The position numbers were made by a program, and so were the translations under genes. A DNA stretch of 64,000 nucleotides from Oncomelania hupensis (lineage: Eukaryota > Mollusca > Gastropoda > Littorinimorpha > Pomatiopsidae): positions 2,742,343-2,806,342 of the forward strand of contig CM072520.1 in assembly GCA_036898135.1 (NCBI GenBank), read 5' to 3'. Positions 43,237 through 52,112 of this stretch are shown one piece after another (the stretch's first letter is position 1; each line of letters opens with the position of its first letter). The notes under the pieces are model-generated. The model ran no database searches. It saw nothing but the letters and a program-made list of their open reading frames with translations, and was not told the origin of the DNA.

Positions 43237-43981
43237 CAGGGTAGGATTCAAAAGTAATGAGCCTTTGTTCAAAAAGACAAATTTATTGAGCAAATCGGTA
43301 TGTACAACTAATAGTCTTCAAAATTGGCACCTCCTGCATCAATATACTTGTGTAGACAGCTTTTCCATGACTCGAAGGTGTCCATGTAGGCCTCTTCCGT
43401 GATGGCTGCAAGGGCTGCTTGGACATTTGTTTGGATGTCCTCGATCGAGTCGAAGCGTTTCCCTTCCAGCGCTGATTTTAAGCGCAGAAACAAGAAGTCA
43501 GGAGGCGACACTTACGGACTGTAGGGAGGCTGGGGGACCACCGGAACGTTCACCCGTGCCAGGTAGGCGCTCACGATGAAGGCGGTGTGGCTGGGCGCGT
43601 TATCGTGGTGAAGCTTCCAGCTGTCCTTGATGTCCCTTCGCTTGCGCGCAACGCTTCTTTTTTAAGCCTTTTCAGGACTTCCAAGTAGTAAGCAGCATTC
43701 ATGGTCTGTCCGGGCGGGACAAACTCGTAGTGGACGATCCCCTTCGCTTCGAAGAAGGCGATGAGTTGCTCTAACGAACTTTCCATTCCGCCGTGTAACG
43801 CACTACCGTACTGGGGTTCCCGTCAAGGCTGACCCTACCGCTCCGAAAGCTCGGAGGCCACTGAGCTCCGTTGCGTTGGGAAGCCAACACCCGCCATCAC
43901 CGTTACTGGCAAGTGGAGCTCGCGGAGAGATACGCTCGCCTCAGAATAAAATGAGGCTCATTACTTTTGAATCCTGCCTTG
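43237..43981 (-). mobile_element. mariner element, internally deleted, TA-flanked
   Basis: TIRs CAGGGTAGGATTCAAAAGTA (from 43237) and, inverted, CAAGGCAGGATTCAAAAGTA (ending 43981) extend to ATGAGCC and are flanked by TA. At 745 bp it is about half the usual ~1.3 kb, having lost the N-terminal half of the gene. Confidence 0.9.
43308..43786 (-). pseudogene. mariner transposase, C-terminal half
   Basis: From ESSLEQLIAFFEAKGIVHYE, FVPPGQTMNAAYYLEVLKRL it passes through a frameshift near 43660 to WKLHHDNAPSHTAFIV (second catalytic Asp), YLARVNVPVVPQPPYSP, then TAA at 43512-43514, then VSPPDFLFLRLKSAL and EGKRFDSIEDIQTNVQAALA, ending ANFEDY. The stop stands exactly where mariners have the third catalytic Asp (YSPD). 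The helix-turn-helix DNA-binding half and first Asp are deleted. From 43984 to 44755 I see only a T tract (44191-44213) and a G tract near 44510. Confidence 0.85.
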
Positions 43982-44755
43982 TATATATACGCTAACAGCC
44001 CCCACATAATTGTATATACTTGTTCCACAACCACTCCATTTTTATTTTTAACACCTATACGCGTTTCCTTTTCACACACTTCTTTCGCTGACTGAAATGC
44101 GACTATGCTAGGTCAGAGGTTTGGCGTGCGTTACCACGCATCAGCGCAATGGGTCGGTATTCTTGATGCAGATGCTGGGGTTTCTTTCCATTTTTTTTTT
44201 TTTTTTTTTTTTTGTGCATGCCTGTTATTGTTCTCTTGTCTTCATTATATTTATGGCAGTTATTTATTAGTATTGGTAATAAGAAGATTTTTTCCCAAAA
44301 GTAACCGTTAGTGTGGTACACTGGTAGGTGGATTCATGTACAATTGTCTTTGTTATTACTATGATTATTACCATCAGTATTATTTGATTATTGCTTCTTT
44401 TTTTTTCTTAACTCGGCATTTTCATGAATAAAGGTATATACGCGAATGGCAAACTTGGCTTAAGGATGCTGTGGCATGGCGTACGGTGCGTGCATGGAGG
44501 GGAGGGGGGGGGGGGAGAGAGGCTGAGTGCTTGGGTTTGTTTTTGGTTCGGCTGAAAGCTGGGATGAAATGATTGAATGGTAGTTTGGTGCTACTTGCTT
44601 CTATGAATTGAGGTTTTATTCTATACTGACTGCGGAAGAATTTTCAGCCAAAGAACGGAAGGTAGTCAGGTCTGCCATATTGTCTATAAATCTTTCAATT
44701 CAACTCAACTTTTTCATTAATCTATCAGTATCAGTGACACAAAGCAACTAACAAT

Positions 44756-45087
44756 TTACTGACTTTCACAATTGGAAGACCTTTTAGCTGGCTGCTGACG
44801 AATTGTTGAGAGAGGTGCCGTTTCCTTGCAGGCCTTTTCAGCTGGCTGCTGGCGGATTGTTGAGAGAGGTGCCGTTTCCTTGCAGGCCTTTTCAGCTGGC
44901 TGCTGGCGGATTGTTGAGAGAGGCGCCGTTTCCTTGCAGGCCTTTTCAGCTGGCTGCTGGCGGATTGTTGAGAGAGGTGCCGTTTCCTTGCAGGCCTTTT
45001 CAGCTGGCTGCTGGCGGATTGTTGAGAGAGGTGCCGTTTCCTTGCAAGCAACGTCCTCTTCTTCTTCATCATCCTCTTCATCCAAAA
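44756..45087 (-). CDS. Exon with acidic segment and five 18-residue repeats
   Basis: A good acceptor (TTTTTTTATCACAG, boundary 45087/45088) opens a frame LDEEDDEEEEDV followed by five near-identical copies of ACKETAPLSTIRQQPAEK (54-bp unit, about 44775-45045), ending KRSSNCESQ and TAA at 44756-44758. Its phase (two bases before the first full codon) fits the donor at 55953/55954, whose exon ends with one spare base. Sister proteins have an acidic tail after the recombinase core, so I read this as the last exon of the zinc-finger/YR gene (copy C). All reading frames stay open across the array because 54 is divisible by 3, so coding status is likely but unproven. Confidence 0.5.
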
Positions 45088-45598
45088 CTGTGATAAAAAA
45101 ATGCCATCCTGACATGAAGAAAGCAATGAAAATGAAAATACTTGGTACTTACTGCTAACACTATTAATGGTAGGTAGTGGCAGCCCTTTTTTTTTTAAAA
45201 AACTTTGTGTTTTCAAATATGTGTTTTGTGAAACTATAACAAAATGCAAGCAAGAGTTTACAGGCGTGAGTTGTTAATGCAACTGGGCGATAACTGCTAT
45301 AATGTATGCCTATCCTGAATACTTAAACAGTTTAAAGAACGTATACGTAAACTATAATTAACTAAAAATTATTTGTATTCCATCCATGGGTTTTCTTTTC
45401 GTGAGTCACTCAGCTGTTGTAATCGTTTTATTGCACCTGAACGACTGGTGTTACAGCAGGGCTACACACTGAGTGGAAGATCAGACACAAAGCATGACGC
45501 CTGCCCCCCCCTCCCCCCCCCCCGACCCTCCCTCCCAGCCCACACAAAAAAGGCAAATAGAATTTTTTTAAATAAACTGTAAAGGCCTATAGAAAGTT

Positions 45599-47722
45599 TG
45601 TGACGACACGAGTTTTCAGGTAGCAGGGAGAATTATACTTTTCACGAAGTTACACTTCTCCGTATATAGTGTACATAGAATAGCGTGACCGATTTACTTT
45701 TTGCGTATGAAAGTGCGGTTTCGTAAAGTCCGTGCGTTTCGTAGAAGACAGGGGGTAGGCTAAATTCAGAACAGGGATACGCGTAATAAAGAATGTGCAT
45801 ACTGACGAGAGCTCGACTATTTTTTGCTTGTGGCCGGCACGGTTTTGGAGGGCAGAGTGGTTTGAGATGCTTTTGCGAGAGGATCGAATCTAACGAGGCA
45901 GCAACCCTGTGACAGAGGTCATTGTAGTGTAGGGTACTGTTGGAAGGGTGTGTTTATTGTTTATATAGCCGCCCAAGGTCTTATGCCCTCGTCGGGATAA
46001 GGATGTTTAGAATTCGAAAGGAAGATATTAACTACCATTTGTCAACAAATGTAGAGTTATATGCTTAAGGTGTGTGTAGTTCTCGATTGAACACCCACCA
46101 AGACTTAGTGTCTGTGACAGAGCTAAGGTGACCTTATCCTCAGTTACAAGTGTTATTTGGAAAGTGAAATAACGTGCAATAGCAAGAGAAAGTGACTCTC
46201 AAAAAGACTAACCAGTGTATTGTGACAGTGTTGTGTCGTGTTGTGGTGTTGGGGGAAAGGGTGTCACAAGCCGAGGCCTATAAGGTGAGCAAATCCTGTC
46301 ATTCAATTCTTTAGTGGCGCGCTCCGAGAATTGCGTACGCGTATGAGTGGTAATGAGTGTGGGGAAGGGGATGTATTTTAGGATGTATAATGAATTTTGT
46401 TGATTTTATATGATTTCTTATGATTTTCTTATTGTATATGTGATGGGGAAATGTCGTTGCTGTTGTTGTTATAAAAGTGGGTCAGAGGCGACGATGGGGA
46501 ATGTAGAGAGGGAGAGAGAGAGTGGGGGTGTATGTATGGAGAGAACGATAGAATGTATTATGCTGAACAAAGATGAAGCGATGATTATGAAGGAAGCATG
46601 TTTATAGTATAGTATGGCAAGGTAGTATGGAAGAAGGGAGATAATCGTGATGTGTTATAATTGTTGGGGGTGACGGTGGTGATAGTGGGAGGCGGAATGA
46701 ATCAGGACTGTGTGGTTGAAGTGTGGTTGCAATAATTATGTACATTTATATAAAGGTTTGTGTTTATAGAAGATGCGAATTATTTAGCATCAAAGGTTGA
46801 TTTATATTATTGAAATGTGTGTATAGCATCTTATTATTATCATGGTACTCCTATACAGGTCAAGATGGTGGACGGAGGACGGCGTGTTATATTATATTAT
46901 ATAGTGGTTATTGTTTTGTAGGCAGGTTGTTAAGACTGTGTATATGCTTACAGGTGTGGGCTGTTACTTCTACATATTACTTCTACGTGTTTCTTCTACC
47001 TGTTTATTTCTACGCATTATTCCAACGCTGTTGCTTCCGATGTTGCCTGTTATGCTGTATTGATGTTGCTGTTGTTGATGCTGACTGGGTCCTAGCCAGC
47101 CTGGGGTGTGCCTTTGCCTCTACAACAGAGTAGTGTTGTGGTGATCTCTTACACTGCTGCAGGTTTCGCCTATGTATCGAGGCAACACCATTACAGGAGG
47201 TTTTCATACCAAATTCATGCACACACAGATTCACACTGCACCACACCTAAAAACATATTCATTTAGTTAGAAGAATCATCCGCTTATTGTGAAAGAGACT
47301 GTTTAGCTCTCTGAGCTACTTGACAAGAACATTGAGACATTGCTTCGGTGCCACAGCTTCGCCAGATAATAGTTTATGAGTAAAGATTCAGACGCTGTTT
47401 GCTTATTATTTGAAGATTTACATTTTGAATTGATTTGTTGATTTTGATTTTGCTGTATACACTTTGTAAAGAAACTGTTGTTGTTTAGTTCTGTTTGGGG
47501 TTTGTTACAAGCGGAGGTAATTGTTAGTTAGTATTGGGACGGGGGTCTTGTTAGGGGTTGAGGGAGGTTAGTTCCCATTTATCCTGTGCGTGTATGTTAA
47601 TTGTGGAATAAAAGAGTGTGATTGTATTCTGGCATTTTGTGTTAGTTTATTTTGTTTGAGTTTTATTCCTCTCCACTCGTTGTATGTGCTGACGTCACAG
47701 AACCCGCTCGGGGGACGTGACA
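45599..47722 (+). repeat. 5' LTR, 2124 bp
   Basis: It starts TGTGACGACACG and ends GACGTGACA. AATAAAAG at about 47607 is a possible polyadenylation signal. Small ORFs inside are duplicated identically in the 3' LTR and are not credible genes. Confidence 0.95.
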
Positions 47723-47725
47723 TTT

Positions 47726-47744
47726 TGGTGTCAGAAGTGGGATT
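47726..47744 (+). promoter_or_regulatory. Primer-binding site
   Basis: TGGTGTCAGAAGTGGGATT, three bases after the 5' LTR, is complementary to a tRNA 3' end with CCA. From memory of animal tRNA-Leu 3' arms, tRNA-Leu is the likely primer. Confidence 0.65.
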
Positions 47745-48032
47745 AACTCATTTATTTTGTTAGGGTAGTGCCAGATGTGTATGTTGTGTGTTTGAGTTGT
47801 TGTGTGAAAGGGTACGCAGCGGGCGGTTGGCGGGAGTGTGGGTGTATTGCACTAGGGATCACACTCGGAGTGCAGCATTAACGGGGAATTGGGTTGCAGG
47901 GTTCACTTGCTCGCCTTTAGGGGTACGACGGTGAACGATTCCTCGGCTCCTGTGACTGTTGTGTTGCGTATTCATTCTGTTAGGTGTTTGTATCAGTTAA
48001 GTGTTATTTGTTTTGCGTATACTAACATTTGT

Positions 48033-49147
48033 AACAGTGTGCATTATACCCAGGATATGAACAACTTTTTACAGACGGGTCAAAGAAAGGAGATTCAGTT
48101 GCTGCTGCGTCTGTCTCCGAGAGACACTTAGACCAGCCTTTGCAACAGCGTTTACCTGATTTTTGTTCTGTTTATACAGCTGAGCTCAAGGCAATTCATT
48201 TAGCTCTGAAACAAGTTTATCAATCCAAAAGAACCTCATTTTTAATCATGTCCGATTCATTGTCAGCACTTCAGGCTCTTTCCACGAGAAAGATATCACA
48301 CCCTTTTCTGGCAGAGATCCATGACCTCCATACACAACTTGTTTCTGAGGGTAAAAAGATAGTTTTTATGTGGGTCCCTGGTCACATGGGCATCCGCGGC
48401 AATATTGCAGTAGACAGAGCGGCTAAAGATGCTCTACATCTCGATTTCCCTCCAGAGATTTTCCAGTTTGTGCCCTACTCTGACCTACGTTGTATGACTG
48501 GATCTTATTGTAAACGACTGTGGCAGACTGACTGGTCTAACCATGTCAACAGCAAATTATTTCAAATTCTTCCCGATTTGTCCACTTCTTTGCCTAACTT
48601 TGCGTCCACTCGCAGAGAGGAAACAGTGTTATCTCGCCTTCATATTGGGCATACTTATGTCACCCACAGTTTCCTTTTAAAAGGAGAAGAACCACCACGG
48701 TGCTTTGCATGTGATCAATCTTTTTCTGTTCGCCATTTTATGTCTGAATGTGCTGATTTGATTGAGGAAAGGGAAACATATTTTGGTTCCATACCTTTCA
48801 AAGAGATTTTTAAAGTATGTAATGGTCAACATCTGTTTCAATTTTTACATGATGTTGGTTTGTTCTATCGCATATAAATTGTATCGACATGTTTTGTTTA
48901 GTTTGGATTTTATTAGGACTGAATTTAGTGATTTGACTGAAGAAAGAGAATATATTTTTAATACATCAGTTTTAAAGAAGTCTCTTAAAGAGGTGTCATG
49001 TGAAAGTTTGTTTGTGTATTTAAGAGTAATAGGCTTGTTTTTTAAGACTTGAATCATTTTATAATATTTTAAGATAACGTCTCTCTGGTCCTGATTTGGC
49101 TCGGAAGAGTCCGCTGGACCTAAAGCAATAACCTTGTATTGTATTGT
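48033..49147 (+). mobile_element. RNase H LINE, 5'-truncated, nested in the LTR element leader
   Basis: ACTAACATTTGT at 48021-48032 is repeated at 49148-49159. The insert ends with the family stem-loop and CTTGTATTGTATTGT. It separates the primer-binding region from the gag start (49179). Confidence 0.9.
48035..48877 (+). CDS. LINE ORF2 C-terminus: RNase H and terminal zinc knuckle
   Basis: An open frame from the insertion junction reads ALYPGYEQLFTDGSKKGDSV. It carries the four RNase H acids (TDGS, TAELKAIHLAL, IMSDSLSALQAL, VDRAAKD) and the WVPGHMGIRGN loop. This is followed by FVPYSDLRCMTGSYCKRLWQ, REETVLSRLHIGHTYVTHSF and CFACDQSFSVRHFMSEC, ending GLFYRI. It is intact from residue 1 of the fragment to the stop, so the insertion is recent. 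The upstream endonuclease and RT were lost by 5' truncation. The RNase H then CCHC-like order suggests the I superfamily (I/Nimb). It is the best reference for the six or more shorter copies in this window. Confidence 0.85.
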   Translation, partial: QCALYPGYEQLFTDGSKKGDSVAAASVSERHLDQPLQQRLPDFCSVYTAELKAIHLALKQVYQSKRTSFLIMSDSLSALQALSTRKISHPFLAEIHDLHTQLVSEGKKIVFMWVPGHMGIRGNIAVDRAAKDALHLDFPPEIFQFVPYSDLRCMTGSYCKRLWQTDWSNHVNSKLFQILPDLSTSLPNFASTRREETVLSRLHIGHTYVTHSFLLKGEEPPRCFACDQSFSVRHFMSECADLIEERETYFGSIPFKEIFKVCNGQHLFQFLHDVGLFYRI

Positions 49148-49178
49148 ACTAACATTTGTTCTTCCCTTCTTTTCCGAC

Positions 49179-52112
49179 ATGGCTACGCGGGATGCTCGAG
49201 CCGCGATGCGCCGCGACGCTAGGACCCGTAAGGAGGAGGCTGAGCAGGAGGATCGGGACTTCGGTGATGACGGCTCAGTGACAGGGTTGTTGGAGGAACC
49301 TTACGCAGTGAGTACTCAGACCACTATGCCTAAGATGTATGCCAAATCGCCCGGTGCACAGAGCAAAGTCGAGGTCGCGCTCGGTGATAGTGAGAGATTT
49401 AGACAGATTGGGGAAAGTCTGGGTTTCCGAGACGGAGCGTTAGCGCACTACGTAGTTAGTGAGATGAGAAGGGAAGAAGAACGGAGAGAGAAGGAGGAAG
49501 AGAGGAGGGAGAGAATGAGGAAGGAGGCAGCAGAGAGGTTAGTTAGGGAGGAAGAAAAGAAAGAAAGAGAAGATGAGCGTCGACGTCTAGAAGCTAGATT
49601 GGAAGCTAGATTAGAGGCTGAGAGGGAAGACCGACGTCGGTTGGAACAGAGGTTGGAAGACGAGAAGAGGGAAGAAAGAGCAGCTAAGGAAGAGGAAAGA
49701 AGAATGTTTGAGATGAGGCTAGAGGAGGAACGTAGAATCAGAGATGAAGACCGAGCTGATCAGAGGGAGAATAGGGCTAGAGATAGAGGGGCAGCATACT
49801 CAGTCAAGCTGAAACCCTTGGAAGAGAGAGAGGATGTGGAGGCCTACCTCCAGATGTTCGAACGGGTGGCAGAGATTCAGGGTTGGAGGAGGGAGGTATG
49901 GGCGGTTAGGCTAGCGCCTTTGTTACAAGGGGAAGCCCGGGATACTTACCTTCGTCTAACGCCTGAGCAAGCCCAGGATTTCGACACTGTGAGAAACGCC
50001 CTGTTGAAACGCTTCAGGAAGGACGCCGACTACTATCGTAGGCAGTTTCGAGAGGCCAAGAAGGAAGCTGCAGAAACGTTTCCTCAGCTGGTAGTGAGAC
50101 TAGGGTCGTTGGTGAAGAAGTGGTTTTCGCTCGCTGACAAAGACATCACCGACGTAGAGCAGGTTTTGGACACTTTTATTGGTGAGCAGCTTTTCTCCAT
50201 CATGACTACAGAGTTAGAGATCTACGTGAGGGAGAATCTGCCTGAAACGAGCCATGCCGCAGCAGAGTTAGCACAGCGTGTGGTAGACGCCAAGCGGGCA
50301 GCATCAGCACCGGCACCCGTACTACCCAGTCAGAGACGCAGTTTTCCCAGACGACCGGAGGCTCCTCAGCAACCTAGCAACAGGGGGAGTCAGGGTCAGA
50401 AGACAGGGAGGACGGAAGGGGGTAGTGGGGTACGTCGTTGCTACCGATGTGGGTCGGAGAAGCATGTGGTCAAGGACTGCAAGGTCAAACCTCAGACAGT
50501 AGGCCAGGTTACAGTGGGAAGGACTATTTCCACGGAGACCGCACCTCGGGCTAGCGTGTGTGCAATCAAACCTTATGATCCATGGGGCCAAGGTAGGGCG
50601 AACGGGCAGGACGTTCGAGTGTTGAGAGATACGGGGGCGGAGATAGGGGCAGTCGCGAGCAGGTTAGTCAAACCAGCTGATTTGACGGGTCGGACTGTCG
50701 AGATTTGCTTGGCGAATCGATCGAACGTGGGTCTGCTACCTACAGCTTGGGTGGAGTTGGATTGTGCGCTGGTCAGGGGGAGAGTAGAGCTGGTGGTTTT
50801 CGAGGACGGGCCCGATATCATCCTGGGTAACTGGGTAACGTTTGATAGCGGGGAAAAGAGTCCTGTTTCCTTGTTCGGAGGTGAATGCGCGATGGCTGCA
50901 GCAGTGCAGACTCGGGCGCAGGTGAAGGCCGAGAAGAAAAGAGAGGTACCCTTAGCAGTAGTCGAACCATCCCAGATCTCTGTTAGCACTCCAGAGTTGA
51001 TCAGGATGCAAGAGACCGACGAGACGCTCGCGAAGGCGAGAACGTTGGCACAGAGTGGTGGGGCGATAGCGTCAGGTAGGGCGTCAGCTGAGTTTCGCAA
51101 GAAGAAGGGGGTGTTGTACCGGGTACACACGAAGAGGGGTAGCCAGGTCACGCAACTGGTAGTCCCGAAACAGTTGAGAGGGGGGATCCTTCAGTTGGCT
51201 CATGATCCACCCATGGCTGGGCATTTGGGAGGGAAACGTACCAGGGAGCGGATCTGGGGAACGTTCTATTGGCCGGGAATGTGTGCCGAAGTACGGAGGT
51301 ATTGCGCCAGTTGTCCAGAATGTCAGAAGGTAGTACCGAGGGGACGGGTGAGGAAGGTACCACTACAGCAACTTCCGCTGGTGGACGAGCCATTTCAGAG
51401 GGTGGCTGTAGACATTGTGGGACCCATCAAACCCAAGTCAGATCGGGGTAACATGTACATCCTAGTGGTAGTAGACTATGCCACACGCTACCCCGAGGCT
51501 GTACCGCTCAAGGGCATAGAGGCAGAGAGGGTGGCAGAAGCGCTGTGGGAGATTTGGTCGAGGGTGGGCGTTCCTAGGGAAGTTTTGACAGATCAAGGGA
51601 CGCAATTCATGTCTGAAGTCATGCGGGAGATGAACAGACTACTGTCGATCCATGGGAAAGCTACCACACCGTATCATCCACAGTGCAACGGACTGGTTGA
51701 GCGATTCAACGGGACGCTAGTGTCCATGCTCAAGAAGTTAGCCACAGAACAACCTACAGCGTGGGACCGCTACATTCCAGCGCTACTATTTGCATACCGA
51801 GAAGTAGCGCAGGAGTCTACGGGGTTCTCTCCCTTCGAGCTTCTATATGGAAAGACCGTGCGGGGACCGATGGCTGTGTTGAGGGACCTCTGGACCAAGG
51901 AGATACAAGAGGAGGAGGTGAAATTGAGTAGCCAGTACGTGGTAGACTTGCGTAATCGCATCGAGGAACATGTAAGTTGGCACAAGGAAACCTCAGAACC
52001 GCGTCAGCCAAGCAGAAGCGGCACTTTGATAAGAAGGCGAAACGGCGTTTGTTCAACGCGGGGGATCAAGTGTTGCTACTGTTGCCAGAAAAGCACAACA
52101 AGTTGCAGCTAG
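49179..52112 (+). CDS. gag-protease-integrase polyprotein of the Gmr1-like element
   Basis: The start is the ATG of MATRDARAAMRRDA after the LINE insertion. A long charged coiled coil (about residues 95-205) precedes a capsid-like segment; 50041-50298 (RQFREAKKEAAETFPQLVVR, VEQVLDTFIGEQLFSIM, LEIYVRENLPETSH) resembles the SCAN domain. Then a CCHC knuckle (CYRCGSEKHVVKDC, about 50441), protease (VLRDTGAEIGAVAS, about 50620), the integrase HHCC zinc region (HDPPMAGHLGG, RRYCASCPECQ), and the core with D (VAVDIVGP), D (LTDQGTQF) and E (CNGLVERFNG). The frame leaves integrase homology at about 51968 and ends in a nonsense tail at 52112. Confidence 0.9.
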   Translation: MATRDARAAMRRDARTRKEEAEQEDRDFGDDGSVTGLLEEPYAVSTQTTMPKMYAKSPGAQSKVEVALGDSERFRQIGESLGFRDGALAHYVVSEMRREEERREKEEERRERMRKEAAERLVREEEKKEREDERRRLEARLEARLEAEREDRRRLEQRLEDEKREERAAKEEERRMFEMRLEEERRIRDEDRADQRENRARDRGAAYSVKLKPLEEREDVEAYLQMFERVAEIQGWRREVWAVRLAPLLQGEARDTYLRLTPEQAQDFDTVRNALLKRFRKDADYYRRQFREAKKEAAETFPQLVVRLGSLVKKWFSLADKDITDVEQVLDTFIGEQLFSIMTTELEIYVRENLPETSHAAAELAQRVVDAKRAASAPAPVLPSQRRSFPRRPEAPQQPSNRGSQGQKTGRTEGGSGVRRCYRCGSEKHVVKDCKVKPQTVGQVTVGRTISTETAPRASVCAIKPYDPWGQGRANGQDVRVLRDTGAEIGAVASRLVKPADLTGRTVEICLANRSNVGLLPTAWVELDCALVRGRVELVVFEDGPDIILGNWVTFDSGEKSPVSLFGGECAMAAAVQTRAQVKAEKKREVPLAVVEPSQISVSTPELIRMQETDETLAKARTLAQSGGAIASGRASAEFRKKKGVLYRVHTKRGSQVTQLVVPKQLRGGILQLAHDPPMAGHLGGKRTRERIWGTFYWPGMCAEVRRYCASCPECQKVVPRGRVRKVPLQQLPLVDEPFQRVAVDIVGPIKPKSDRGNMYILVVVDYATRYPEAVPLKGIEAERVAEALWEIWSRVGVPREVLTDQGTQFMSEVMREMNRLLSIHGKATTPYHPQCNGLVERFNGTLVSMLKKLATEQPTAWDRYIPALLFAYREVAQESTGFSPFELLYGKTVRGPMAVLRDLWTKEIQEEEVKLSSQYVVDLRNRIEEHVSWHKETSEPRQPSRSGTLIRRRNGVCSTRGIKCCYCCQKSTTSCS

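Noticed and set aside
44775..45045. CRISPR-like regular repeats
   Set aside because: The 54-bp units are head-to-tail without unique spacers, in a eukaryotic context. They are a coding minisatellite.
46410..47246. Small ORFs in the LTRs as accessory genes
   Set aside because: Identical in both LTRs, short, low-complexity translations, and no start context or motif.
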